Source: Oscillospiraceae bacterium (GTDB lineage: Bacteria; Bacillota; Clostridia; Oscillospirales; Ruminococcaceae). From it: DNA of 17,186 nucleotides. The notes below the pieces were generated by a model that was not told the DNA's origin, did no database searches, and saw only the letters and a program-made list of their open reading frames with translations. Positions within the stretch are counted from its first letter, which is position 1. Each line of letters opens with the position of its first letter. A program made the position numbers and the translations under genes. Shown one piece after another: positions 7,086 through 17,186 of the stretch. The stretch spans positions 1 to 17,186 of the forward strand of contig JAGBFZ010000438.1 in assembly GCA_018110855.1 (NCBI GenBank), read 5' to 3'.

Positions 7086-8576
7086 TCAGTATTTTCCTGT
7101 ATCAAGCTCTCTCGCCATTCGGGCAAGATTTTCTGCGTCCGATTTATTCAAGTAAAAATCAGCGTCATAAATGTAATCATATCTGTTGTCGGGCTCCTCG
7201 TACATTTTTATTCTGACGCGGCAGCTGTATAAATTACTCGGAGGTTTGCCGCCGAACATTTTATAGGAGTAAAGACCCTTTATCCTGCTTTGCTTCCGTG
7301 CAGCGGAGGAAACAGCTTCCACAAAGCTTTCCGCCTTGTTTCTGTTTTCGTTTGACTCGGTAAAGAGGAGATCGCTGTCATAATCAATAAGCTCATTATT
7401 GTAGTCATCGTCAAAATAGGAATAATGGTATGATCTGACCTCATATATCTGCACATCCACATTGCATTTATAACCCTCATAAGCATTATCTGCAGGAGTT
7501 CTGCCAATAAGTCCGAAGCCGCCTGTCAGAAAAGCGATGTACATAAACAGCAGGAATATCAGATAGTAGACGACAAACATTCCCGTCCAGATACCTATCT
7601 TTGAAAGGGAGAATTTTTTCCTCGAGACTACGATCCGCAGAATAATACTGCCAAGCCATGCAAGGAACATCACCACAAAGCTGTCGAATTCCACATGGAA
7701 CAGAATAAAGAACAGACTCAGGCATATCACCATGATAATTTCAAAAAACAGCGGGAATACAATGGGCTTGCCAACCGTTCTTGCGTCTCTTTTTTGACAT
7801 ATGAACAGCCCCCCGAAAATAACTCCAAGGGAAATAAGGCAGTTCACTCCCAGCAGGATAGTGTCTTTCACGCTGTCAAAGTCCGTTGAAAGCGCTGAAA
7901 AGGTCCAAAGGGAATAATAAAAGCTCCCGCCCATAACACTTATGTCCGCAAATTTTTCGGAAAAAAAGCTGAACAAAGCAGGAGAGAAGGCGGAAAGTGA
8001 GATCATCATCAGAACGGGGAGATATCTGCTCTCAGCCTTTGCGCCGATGCAGCACTGACAGACCACTGTCACCGCAATAATGAACAGCACCGCCGCCAGA
8101 AACCACAGCAGCAGATGAAGATCATATTCAAGCAGCACTTCGGGGTGATATGTAGAGCTGTAAGCATTCCGAAAAGGAGAACTGTAACTGTGATGGGTGC
8201 CGCCGAAAACAGCGGAAAGAACGATAGCCGCAGCAGCAGATATTAAAAATGGGATAAGCCATATCCTGCAAATGGTAAGCAGTCTTGAAAAATATCTTTC
8301 GGTGCTGCTAAGAGGCATGGACATCTGAACGTCCGCAGTGGGGATATCGTGCATATCCTTGAAAACCTCGGAGCAGCAGGAAAACAGCGGCACAAGAGCA
8401 ACAAAATAAATGAATATTCCCAAAGGCGAGGGGTTCACATTATCTCCCCGTGAGCTTGTGGCGCAGCCGTATATCAGCGCAGCAAATGCCAGCAGGATAA
8501 ATGAAATTATCCTCGTCTTTTTGTGAGCGATAAGCTCGGCATTCGAGCCTTTCATGATTCTTGTATATGAGATCAT
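7086..8576 (-). CDS. ABC-2 type transporter permease with C-terminal soluble domain
   Basis: A 496-residue membrane subunit partnering the ATPase encoded just upstream. About nine hydrophobic segments are visible (roughly residues 22-39, 52-68, 101-123, 156-177, 187-205, 238-260, 272-294, 299-317 and 327-351). Between the second and third comes a stretch of the form MPLSSTERYFSRLL (87-100), typical of ABC-2 exporters of the YtrC/bacitracin-transporter kind. Residues about 355-496 form a soluble, tyrosine- and acid-rich domain, as seen in some larger Firmicute permeases of this class (possibly DUF6449-like; from memory). The ATG overlaps the ATPase stop by four bases (ATGA), and AAAGGA stands eight bases before it. 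Transported compound unknown; peptide or antibiotic stress export is a usual guess for the class. Confidence 0.85.
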   Translation of the reverse strand: MISYTRIMKGSNAELIAHKKTRIISFILLAFAALIYGCATSSRGDNVNPSPLGIFIYFVALVPLFSCCSEVFKDMHDIPTADVQMSMPLSSTERYFSRLLTICRIWLIPFLISAAAAIVLSAVFGGTHHSYSSPFRNAYSSTYHPEVLLEYDLHLLLWFLAAVLFIIAVTVVCQCCIGAKAESRYLPVLMMISLSAFSPALFSFFSEKFADISVMGGSFYYSLWTFSALSTDFDSVKDTILLGVNCLISLGVIFGGLFICQKRDARTVGKPIVFPLFFEIIMVICLSLFFILFHVEFDSFVVMFLAWLGSIILRIVVSRKKFSLSKIGIWTGMFVVYYLIFLLFMYIAFLTGGFGLIGRTPADNAYEGYKCNVDVQIYEVRSYHYSYFDDDYNNELIDYDSDLLFTESNENRNKAESFVEAVSSAARKQSRIKGLYSYKMFGGKPPSNLYSCRVRIKMYEEPDNRYDYIYDADFYLNKSDAENLARMARELDTGKY

Positions 8577-9514
8577 TTTCCGTATCCTTTCATGTCCATT
8601 TCGTAGATGAATATCTCCTCAAGGGTAAGGGGTATCTGCTCCAATAGATCGGTGTCAAGTCCTTTTAGCTTGTCGTCAAGCCCCTCATAATCCTTGACGA
8701 TTATCTGAATAACGCTGCCCTCCGCCTTATACTGCATAACGCCTATCTCCGCCTCGGCAATTTCCTCTTTTGTGATAACGTGACTGAGACTCATAAGCTG
8801 CAGCTTTCTGAAACGGCTCCTGATATTGGATATCTCATCGGCAAAAACCAGCTTGCCGCAGTGAATGAGCATAGCCCTGTCGCAAAGCTCGCCTATCTCA
8901 CGGATATTGTGGGAGGAAATGATAAGAGTAGCATTTCGGCTGCGTATTTCCTCAAGTATCATGTCCTTGATGACTGTCCTCATGGCAGGGTCAAGACCGT
9001 CAAATGCCTCGTCAAGCATAAGATATTTTGTGCGGCAGGCAAGACCTATAACAGCCACCGCTTGTCTTTTCATGCCCTTTGAGAAGGTGGACAGAGGACT
9101 TTTTTCGGGGAGCTTCAGAACGTTCAGCAGCCGCTTGTAGGTGTCATCATCAAAGCCTTCATAATAATTTCTGTAATAGTTCATCAGCTCTGAAAGGGTG
9201 TAGCTTGTGTATTCTATGGTCTCATCGTTCACGAAAAAAATGTTTTTCTTTGCCTCGGGATTGTCGTAAACCTCCTGTCCGTCAATTTTTATGCTGCCGA
9301 TATCGGTTTTGTAAACACCGCATATCATACGCATCAGGGTGGATTTGCCCGCACCGTTTGAACCTAAAAAGCCGTAAATGCACCCGTCGGGAATGGTAAG
9401 GGAAACATCGTCTAAAGCCTTAGACCTGTGCTTAAAGTCATCAGGCGTTTTTTTGCCGAAAAGGCTAACGTTTTCATTCTCAAATATCATTGACGCATTG
9501 GATATCTCGATCAT
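8573..9514 (-). CDS. ABC transporter ATP-binding protein (ABC-2 exporter type)
   Basis: A 313-residue ATPase that powers the permease encoded downstream. Walker A is GSNGAGKST (51-59), the signature is in LSTFSKGMKRQ (141-151, with FSKGM in place of LSGGQ), Walker B is LMLDEAFDGLDP (165-176) and the switch histidine is H202. The usual Q-loop glutamine appears to be replaced by N96. These departures are common in the YtrB/EcsA/bacitracin-exporter branch. About 80 residues follow the nucleotide-binding core and may contact the permease. An AAAGGAGG Shine-Dalgarno lies seven bases before the ATG. Relatives often sit next to a GntR-family regulator; none is encoded here. Confidence 0.92.
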   Translation of the reverse strand: MIEISNASMIFENENVSLFGKKTPDDFKHRSKALDDVSLTIPDGCIYGFLGSNGAGKSTLMRMICGVYKTDIGSIKIDGQEVYDNPEAKKNIFFVNDETIEYTSYTLSELMNYYRNYYEGFDDDTYKRLLNVLKLPEKSPLSTFSKGMKRQAVAVIGLACRTKYLMLDEAFDGLDPAMRTVIKDMILEEIRSRNATLIISSHNIREIGELCDRAMLIHCGKLVFADEISNIRSRFRKLQLMSLSHVITKEEIAEAEIGVMQYKAEGSVIQIIVKDYEGLDDKLKGLDTDLLEQIPLTLEEIFIYEMDMKGYGK

Positions 9515-9565
9515 CTGTCTGCCTCCTTTTGTTATGAATGAGTTAAAATATAATCCGTTTGAAAT

Positions 9566-9594
9566 ATATTACCATAAAAAACATATATTGTCAA
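9566..9594 (-). promoter_or_regulatory. sigma-A promoter of the ABC transporter operon
   Basis: On the - strand a perfect TTGACA (9589-9594) is followed after 17 bases by TAATAT (9566-9571). The leader would be about 45 bases and ends in a strong AAAGGAGG ribosome binding site. Confidence 0.78.
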
Positions 9595-9660
9595 TATTTT
9601 GCCGAACAGAAAAATTGTAGGGTGACAGAGTTGCATTGGATATTAGAATTAATAAAAATA

Positions 9661-9701
9661 CCGCACAAAACTCGCACACATAGTGCAAGAGCTTCGTGCG
9701 G
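9661..9701 (-). terminator. Intrinsic terminator of the GH2-GH5 operon
   Basis: A nested hairpin pairs CCGCAC (9661-9666) with GTGCGG (9696-9701), CTC with GAG, and GCAC with GTGC, with small internal loops. On the - strand it runs into TATTTTTATT. It lies 33 bases past the GH5 stop. Confidence 0.82.
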
Positions 9702-9734
9702 CTCATTATAAAACTCGGAAACAATACTTTCGTA

Positions 9735-10910
9735 TCAGTGCTTTCTGACCTTTTCGGATATTTTCTTTATGACCTCTCTGTCTGAATCTGACTTTATTCT
9801 GTATTCCGTTCGTGAGTAGAAATTGTCGTTTGTGTCCCAGATAACAGGTACGATACCCTTGTCGGTCAGCTTGTTGAGAACTATCTCAACACATTCCGAC
9901 GAATCCTTATGAACAGCTGCTCGATCAAAATTCGATGCAGGGTAGCCTGCCGTGGTCTCGCCCATAAATACGGGGATATTCTTTGACAAAAATGCTTTGT
10001 CAAGCAGATCGATCTGCGAATCGGTGTATTTTATCCAGTCATCGCCGCCGATCTTGTTTATCCAGTACATCATATTGTCAACGTAATGCACCGATACCAT
10101 CAGCCTATCGCTTACCGTATCTGTTGGCATAACAAACTCGGGAGAAGTGGTATTGTCAATATTTGTCCAGTAGCCCGAAACGATGAGCACACGCTCCGCA
10201 TTGTTTCCGCCTGTGGCTCTTACAGCGTTCACAAATGCCTGATTGAGAGTGTTGGTCATTTCGTAAGCGTCATTTTTGGAAAGCTCTGCAAGAACGCCGT
10301 TTTCGTCAAACTGATTTCCGCCCAAATATTCGTTATAGCCCTCAAACACCACCGTATAGGGATAATCCTTGAAATATTCGGCTATCTGAGTCCAAAGATT
10401 CGTGAATATTTCACTGCATTCCTCTGTGGAGTTGCGGCGAATGATGAATTCATCAAAATGGTGAATGTTTATAACAGTGTACAGACCATCGTTCTGACAG
10501 TAGTCAACTATCTCCTTTACTCGTGCGATATAATCGGGGTTTATGGTGTATGTACCGTCATTTTTCATCATATTTCCCCAGAAAACAGGTATCCGCACAG
10601 TGTTGAAGCCCTCCGCCTTGATACCGTCGATCACCGCCTGAGTAGTTTCCACAGCACCCCAGCAGGTTTCATAATCCTTAGGGGTATTGCTTCCCACAAC
10701 GGGTATCCACTCGTATGTGATCTTTTCGCAGCCTGAGGCTTGGTATGCCTCCATTGTATTTCCAAGATTAAGACCGATGCCCATATTTACAGCAACTTCC
10801 TGCGCCGTAGGACTTGTACCCGAGGCGGCGCTGCTTTCGGTATCTGCACACGCCGAAGAGCTTATAGCAATAAATGCCGCCATAATAAATGAAAAGATCC
10901 TGTTGCTCAT
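9735..10910 (-). CDS. Exported GH5 glycoside hydrolase, endoglucanase (cellulase)-like
   Basis: A 391-residue retaining glycosidase, likely cutting beta-1,4-glucans outside the cell. The N-terminus is a signal peptide (hydrophobic residues 5-16) ending in SSSAC-A-D. C21 could be lipidated, though S18 is a poor lipobox residue; ordinary cleavage after A22 is the alternative. A Ser/Thr-rich linker precedes the catalytic domain (about 38-390). GH5 landmarks in order: R106, H150-H151, N193-E194 (acid/base), H275-Y276, E318 (nucleophile, in MGET) and W358. No dockerin, CBM or SLH domain is present, so it is not an evident cellulosome subunit. An ATG at 10919 is also open but directly abuts the AAAGGA sequence; the ATG at 10910 has proper spacing and comes one base after the GH2 stop, so translation is probably coupled. 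GH5 subfamily and exact substrate are not settled. Confidence 0.9.
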   Translation of the reverse strand: MSNRIFSFIMAAFIAISSSACADTESSAASGTSPTAQEVAVNMGIGLNLGNTMEAYQASGCEKITYEWIPVVGSNTPKDYETCWGAVETTQAVIDGIKAEGFNTVRIPVFWGNMMKNDGTYTINPDYIARVKEIVDYCQNDGLYTVINIHHFDEFIIRRNSTEECSEIFTNLWTQIAEYFKDYPYTVVFEGYNEYLGGNQFDENGVLAELSKNDAYEMTNTLNQAFVNAVRATGGNNAERVLIVSGYWTNIDNTTSPEFVMPTDTVSDRLMVSVHYVDNMMYWINKIGGDDWIKYTDSQIDLLDKAFLSKNIPVFMGETTAGYPASNFDRAAVHKDSSECVEIVLNKLTDKGIVPVIWDTNDNFYSRTEYRIKSDSDREVIKKISEKVRKH

Positions 10911-10911
10911 T

Positions 10912-14015
<3,104 letters not shown>

Positions 14016-14039
14016 AGCGTCCTCTAAATATTTTTTCTT

Positions 14040-14068
14040 ATTATAAACTTACTTGACTGTTCTGTCAA
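14040..14068 (-). promoter_or_regulatory. sigma-A promoter of the leader ORF-GH2-GH5 operon
   Basis: On the - strand a perfect TTGACA (14063-14068) is followed after exactly 17 bases by a perfect TATAAT (14040-14045). The start would be near 14033, giving a leader of about 105 bases that contains the 28-codon ORF. The -35 box is one arm of an inverted repeat whose other arm is the -35 box of the divergent araC-type gene. Confidence 0.85.
14053..14068. promoter_or_regulatory. Inverted repeat joining the two -35 boxes, candidate operator
   Basis: TTGAC and GTCAA arms flank a 6-bp centre (TTGACTGTTCTGTCAA). One arm is the -35 of the AraC gene, the other the -35 of the GH2 operon, so polymerase can probably occupy only one side at a time and any protein bound here would affect both. 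Confidence 0.6.
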
Positions 14069-14081
14069 TAAATGATATTAT
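14053..14081 (+). promoter_or_regulatory. sigma-A promoter of the AraC-family regulator gene
   Basis: TTGACT (14053-14058) and TATTAT (14076-14081) are separated by 17 bases with a TGA extended -10 (14073-14075). Transcription would start near 14088, only about 30 bases before the TTG start codon. Confidence 0.82.
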
Positions 14082-14085
14082 CATT
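14071..14085. promoter_or_regulatory. 15-bp palindrome over the AraC-gene -10 box
   Basis: AATGATA (14071-14077) and TATCATT (14079-14085) form a perfect 7-bp inverted repeat with one central base, covering the -10 element. A site for autorepression is possible; AT-rich chance symmetry is the alternative. Confidence 0.35.
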
Positions 14086-14117
14086 ATATAACAATATGAA
14101 TATGGAGGAAAAATAAT

Positions 14118-14927
14118 TTGTTTTTCTGCGACTATCCTATCATCCGAAATGAAAAAGAGCTGCCCATATATCTTCTGAATATGGGGCAGCAGCACTGTCA
14201 GGATCATATAATCAGGACAGAAGGCTATCCCTGTCCTCAGATATTATACTGCACAAAGGGCAGCGGGACCTTGCATATGGACGGAAAGACATTTCATATC
14301 CCGCCCTACACCGCAATATTTATGCCTGCATTTCACCCTCATGAATATTACCCCGAAGAGGACGTGTGGGATATTCATTGGGTAGTGCCGTCAGGTCATT
14401 CCGCAGAGGATATTTTAAAGCATTTCGGTCTTACCGAACCAAAGGTATATGAGCTTAAAGAGGTCAAAATGCTTGAGCATATTTTCAGAAAGATGCATGA
14501 AGCAATAAGAGCGGACAGCGTTTTCGGCAATTACAGAGCGTCGGGATATTTGTACGATTTTCTTATAGAATTTTATCGCCTTATATCCTCGGTCGGAACA
14601 ACGGGTGCGCCTAATTCAGCCTTGATGAAAGCCGTTGACTATATCAATTTCAACTATGCCCTACCCATTTCAATGGATGATCTCTGTTCGGTATCGGGAG
14701 TATCAAAGCAGTATCTTTGCCTTCTTTTCAGGAAAACTCTTGGCTCACGTCCTATGGAATATATTGCAAAACGTCGCATACAGGCGGCAAAGGAGCTTCT
14801 TACAAGTACCGATAAAACCATAGAGGAGATCGCCGCAGAAACGGGATTCTGTACGGCAAGCTATTTCTGCAAGCTGTTCAAAAGATATGAAGGCATAACT
14901 CCTTCACATTTTAAAAAAGCGGAATAG
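14118..14927 (+). CDS. AraC-family transcriptional regulator
   Basis: A 269-residue DNA-binding regulator, probably of the divergent GH2-GH5 operon and of itself. Residues about 20-100 form a cupin-like ligand-binding fold (GSGTLHMDGKTFHIPPYTAIF, then HPHEYYP), as in AraC-type sensors of sugars. Residues about 166-269 are the paired helix-turn-helix domain, with SVSGVSKQYLCLLFRKTLG in the first helix-turn-helix and EIAAETGFCTASYFCKLFKRYEGITPSHFKK in the second, matching the AraC signature. Translation starts at a TTG, supported by a GGAGG site (14104-14108) nine bases upstream; the next in-frame ATG is at residue 22 and would cut into the domain. No clear terminator follows on the + strand. 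The ligand is unknown; a galactoside or oligosaccharide is an inference from the target genes. Confidence 0.92.
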   Translation: MFFCDYPIIRNEKELPIYLLNMGQQHCQDHIIRTEGYPCPQILYCTKGSGTLHMDGKTFHIPPYTAIFMPAFHPHEYYPEEDVWDIHWVVPSGHSAEDILKHFGLTEPKVYELKEVKMLEHIFRKMHEAIRADSVFGNYRASGYLYDFLIEFYRLISSVGTTGAPNSALMKAVDYINFNYALPISMDDLCSVSGVSKQYLCLLFRKTLGSRPMEYIAKRRIQAAKELLTSTDKTIEEIAAETGFCTASYFCKLFKRYEGITPSHFKKAE

Positions 14928-15004
14928 TGAATTTCGATAGCAGCAGATCATTTTGCGTTTCGCTGACCGCCATCCAACAAATGCAGCCGGCTTACATCCA
15001 AAAA

Positions 15005-15045
15005 AGCTCTGTCTGTCAGACTTTTGATCTGACAGACAGAGCTTA
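15005..15045 (-). terminator. Intrinsic terminator of the chemotaxis protein gene
   Basis: A perfect 17-bp stem (15005-15021 with 15029-15045) and a 7-base loop are followed on the - strand by six Ts (bases 15001-15006). It lies about 37 bases past the MCP stop. On the + strand no T run follows, so it is a poor terminator for the convergent AraC gene. Confidence 0.92.
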
Positions 15046-15081
15046 TTGAATTATAGTGTGCAGCCATGTCCGAAAAGAATA

Positions 15082-16449
15082 TCAGTTGAACTCTTTCACG
15101 ATATCATTCATTCTCTTGACCTCGTTGGTAACGGAACGTGCAGTGTCGGCGCTTCTTTCAGCGCTATGGGATATCTGAGTCACGACCTCAGAGATCTGAT
15201 CCATCTTCATCTTGACAGCCTCTGCCGAAGCAGTCTGGCTGCCGGCTATACGCTGTATCTCCTCAGACTGTCTTGCGCTCTCTTCGGAAATGCGGATAAC
15301 ATTGCTCATCTTGTCAGCAATTCCCTCGGCAAGAATTGTGCCGTTGTTAACAGCCTCAATGCTCGATGCTATGAGAGAAGAAGTATTTTTTGCAGCCTCA
15401 GCGGATTTGTTGGCGAGATTTCTGACCTCATCAGCTACTACCGCAAAGCCCTTGCCTGCGTCACCTGCACGGGCAGCCTCAACTGCGGCGTTCAGTGCAA
15501 GGATATTGGTCTGGAATGCAATGTCCTCGATGGTTTTGATAATGCTCTCAATTTCTCTTGAAGCCTTTTCAATGTCCTCCATCGCACTTACCATATTGTG
15601 TACCTCTTCATTGCTGGAGCAAAGAGTCTCATTGCTCTTTCTTGCAGACAGTGAAGCGTTTTCGGACTCTTTGAGGCAGAGATGAGCCTGTTCGGTAATA
15701 TTAGCGATATCGGAAACTATATTTCCGATAGTAGCCTCTTGTTCTTCGGCGTCAGCGCTGAGAGAGGAGGATATCTGCTCCATATGAGACGCTGTGCTGT
15801 TAAGGCTTGAGGATATCTCTGCAATGTGGGAAACCACGTTTCCCTGCTTTGACATAAGCTCCTTGTTGCCTTTCACCTGTTGGTTCATCTGTTCAAGAAG
15901 ACCCGAAGCCTCCTGCTCGGCAGTTCTGGACTGATTAATATACTTTAAGCTCTGGTTGATAAAATAAATTATAAGTACAGCGCAGATGTTCATTCCGATA
16001 ATACCCTTGATAAGGAGTTCCATCCCTACGCCCTGATAGAAGAGGTCTCTGAAAAACAGAGCGCCAACAACGGCTATATCCATTATGACCCAATGTATCT
16101 TCAGATTAAGAATACTGTAATAAACGGAGGCAATGGTCATTGAAGCCAGCATAAGCGGAAACATTCCGTGAAGCTCGTGCTTTGAAGCGGATATGAGAAT
16201 AATTGCCAGAAGCTGACCCTGTGAGAGGATGATTCCCTTTACAGAATTGCTTATCCTGTCTTTCAGCAGCATTACCGCAGCAGGAATGATAACTCCTATT
16301 GCAATAGTAACAATGCCTATTGCAGCGGCACCCGTAACAAGATTAACTATTCCGAAAATAACACACACAGCCGCAATAAAAAGCATATGCGTTTTGATGA
16401 CCCTGTCGGAGACTGTGATCAAATTGCTTGAATCAGTTGTGTTAGTCAT
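15082..16449 (-). CDS. Methyl-accepting chemotaxis protein with multi-helix membrane domain
   Basis: A 455-residue signal transducer that should control a CheA kinase through CheW. The N-terminal part (about 20-170) is a bundle of roughly six membrane segments with only short loops, so there is no large extracytoplasmic ligand domain. The cytoplasmic part (about 175-455) is a helical hairpin whose tip, [20 protein letters not shown] (311-330) and [15 protein letters not shown] (332-346), is the highly conserved kinase-contact region. No CheR-binding pentapeptide is seen at the C-terminus. The frame stays open to 16548, but a consensus promoter lies inside that extension, so the ATG at 16449 (AAAGGA 11 bases upstream) is the start. 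No che or flagellar gene is in the window. Stimulus unknown. Confidence 0.92.
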   Translation of the reverse strand: MTNTTDSSNLITVSDRVIKTHMLFIAAVCVIFGIVNLVTGAAAIGIVTIAIGVIIPAAVMLLKDRISNSVKGIILSQGQLLAIILISASKHELHGMFPLMLASMTIASVYYSILNLKIHWVIMDIAVVGALFFRDLFYQGVGMELLIKGIIGMNICAVLIIYFINQSLKYINQSRTAEQEASGLLEQMNQQVKGNKELMSKQGNVVSHIAEISSSLNSTASHMEQISSSLSADAEEQEATIGNIVSDIANITEQAHLCLKESENASLSARKSNETLCSSNEEVHNMVSAMEDIEKASREIESIIKTIEDIAFQTNILALNAAVEAARAGDAGKGFAVVADEVRNLANKSAEAAKNTSSLIASSIEAVNNGTILAEGIADKMSNVIRISEESARQSEEIQRIAGSQTASAEAVKMKMDQISEVVTQISHSAERSADTARSVTNEVKRMNDIVKEFN

Positions 16450-16495
16450 AAGTTTTCCGGTCCTTTCGGTAAATTTGGAAAAAATTTTCATCTTG

Positions 16496-16524
16496 ATTAT
16501 AACATAATATGACACTGATGTCAA
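16496..16524 (-). promoter_or_regulatory. Consensus sigma-A promoter of the chemotaxis protein gene
   Basis: On the - strand TTGACA (16519-16524) and TATAAT (16496-16501) are both perfect, 17 bases apart, with a TGT extended -10. The leader would be about 40 bases. Confidence 0.9.
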
Positions 16525-16581
16525 CCGAAAAAACAATTTTTTAATCATGCTTTAAGAGCGATACTTCTCTTGCTGACAGCA

Positions 16582-16606
16582 AAATGGCAGGAGAGTCCTG
16601 CCATTT
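16582..16606 (-). terminator. Probable terminator of the GH31 gene
   Basis: A perfect 11-bp stem, AAATGGCAGGA (16582-16592) with TCCTGCCATTT (16596-16606), and a 3-base loop lie about 58 bases past the GH31 stop. Only a short TTTT follows on the - strand, so termination may be weak. Confidence 0.65.
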
Positions 16607-16663
16607 CAGAAAGGTATTGTCTGCCGCTGCCTGTTACATCATCGCAGCAAATCACTGAAAAAC

Positions 16664-17186
16664 TCAGTTAGTTTTAGGAAATGTTGAAACTCTGAGGCTT
16701 TCCTCGGGGTCGGGCGAATATCCGTTATCCGAATACAGCACATAGGGGCTGTCGGGATAACCCAGAGACGTAAGTGAGTCTATGTCTATCTTTGATGTGT
16801 TTTCTGCTGCTTTGCCAAAAGGAATAGCCTTATTGCAGCGGATAAAGAAAACCGGCTCGTCAAGCGGAATATCAACATAGTGATGCCCCTTGGGAAGGAT
16901 CTCAGTTTCGTATTTATCCCATGCTCTCATTCTGACAAGCATCATCTCTTCGGGCAGATAAACATACCGTCCCTTAGCATTCTGCCTGTAAATGGGAGCG
17001 ATCATCAGCTCATCACCGAGGAGAAGCTGATCCTCTGTCTGCTTTGCCATATTGTCATCGGGGAAATCAAAGGCAAGAGGCTTAAACATCATTTCATCAT
17101 TAAGTGCAGCCTTCAAAAACTCGCTGTAAAGATACGGAATGAGGCAGTATCTTATCTTTATCATCTCTGCAGCAGCATTTACATTA
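16664..17186 (-). CDS. GH31 family glycoside hydrolase, C-terminal part only (cut by window edge)
   Basis: The 3' end of a GH31 gene, alpha-glucosidase or alpha-xylosidase type; the frame is open through the window edge, so the start and catalytic aspartates lie outside. What remains is the end of the barrel and the following beta-domain: RYCLIPYLYSEF, then FKPLAFDFPDD, then DQLLLGDELMIAPIY (residues about 45-59 after the first methionine seen at 17164) and VYLPEEM, all hallmarks of the GH31 C-terminal half. The final 60 residues form a beta-rich tail. No dockerin or binding module is attached at the C-terminus. Specificity within GH31 cannot be told from this part. Confidence 0.88.
   Translation of the reverse strand, partial: NVNAAAEMIKIRYCLIPYLYSEFLKAALNDEMMFKPLAFDFPDDNMAKQTEDQLLLGDELMIAPIYRQNAKGRYVYLPEEMMLVRMRAWDKYETEILPKGHHYVDIPLDEPVFFIRCNKAIPFGKAAENTSKIDIDSLTSLGYPDSPYVLYSDNGYSPDPEESLRVSTFPKTN

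Noticed and set aside
10086..10736. 216-codon open frame on the + strand opposite the GH5 gene
   Set aside because: It lies wholly antisense to a clear GH5 catalytic domain, has no recognisable motif, and its open length follows from the codon usage of the gene below.
14102..14116. Four-codon ORF (M-E-E-K) overlapping the AraC-gene ribosome site
   Set aside because: It has no Shine-Dalgarno of its own and is formed by the GGAGG site itself; too short to support as a gene.
14928..15000. Possible terminator or small gene after the AraC gene
   Set aside because: No convincing stem with a T run and no ORF with a ribosome site on either strand was found; the nearby 17-bp hairpin is oriented for the MCP gene.

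Overview
The window looks like chromosome from a fibre-degrading, low-to-moderate G+C Firmicute of the Ruminococcus type (Oscillospiraceae). This rests on three things: the mix of glycoside hydrolases, a ferredoxin-type [FeFe] hydrogenase and c-di-GMP enzymes; strong AGGAGG-like ribosome binding sites; and near-consensus sigma-A promoters (TTGACA-17-TATAAT) with simple hairpin/T-tract terminators. The genus is inferred from gene content, not from a marker gene. I see no RNA gene, IS element, CRISPR array or integration site.

Layout, left to right. (1) 56-3018, + strand: a promoter, a diguanylate cyclase whose sensor is a LacI-type sugar-binding domain without a DNA-binding domain, and a small three-helix membrane protein, ending at a bidirectional terminator. 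(2) 3045-5182, - strand: a promoter, a multi-cluster [FeFe] hydrogenase and an HExxH membrane protease-like protein 23 bases downstream. (3) 5214-6983, - strand: a single-gene unit coding a PAS-GGDEF-EAL protein with a degenerate GGDEF and an apparently intact EAL phosphodiesterase. (4) 7035-9594, - strand: a two-gene ABC-2 type transporter operon with 4-base overlap. (5) 9661-14068, - strand: a carbohydrate operon of a 28-codon leader ORF, a cytoplasmic LacZ-type GH2 beta-galactosidase and an exported GH5 endoglucanase-like enzyme, each coupled to the next by start/stop proximity. (6) 14053-14927, + strand: an AraC-family regulator transcribed divergently from the GH2-GH5 operon. The two promoters share one 16-bp inverted repeat made of their -35 boxes. 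(7) 15005-16524, - strand: a methyl-accepting chemotaxis protein with a multi-helix membrane domain. (8) 16582-17186, - strand: the 3' end of a GH31 alpha-glucosidase/xylosidase-like gene cut by the window edge.

How the genes may work together (inference): the AraC protein probably controls the GH2-GH5 operon and itself from the shared promoter. The sugar-sensing cyclase and the EAL phosphodiesterase would respectively make and break c-di-GMP, and could tie surface behaviour to carbohydrate supply. Hydrogenase disposes of electrons from sugar fermentation. Several start codons were moved from the longest possible ORF because a promoter or a Shine-Dalgarno sequence lies inside the longer version (hydrogenase, MCP, GH2, GH5, the HExxH protein and the small membrane protein).

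The most unusual items are the leader ORF, whose peptide resembles the N-terminus of GH29 alpha-L-fucosidases, and the interlocked divergent promoters beside it.
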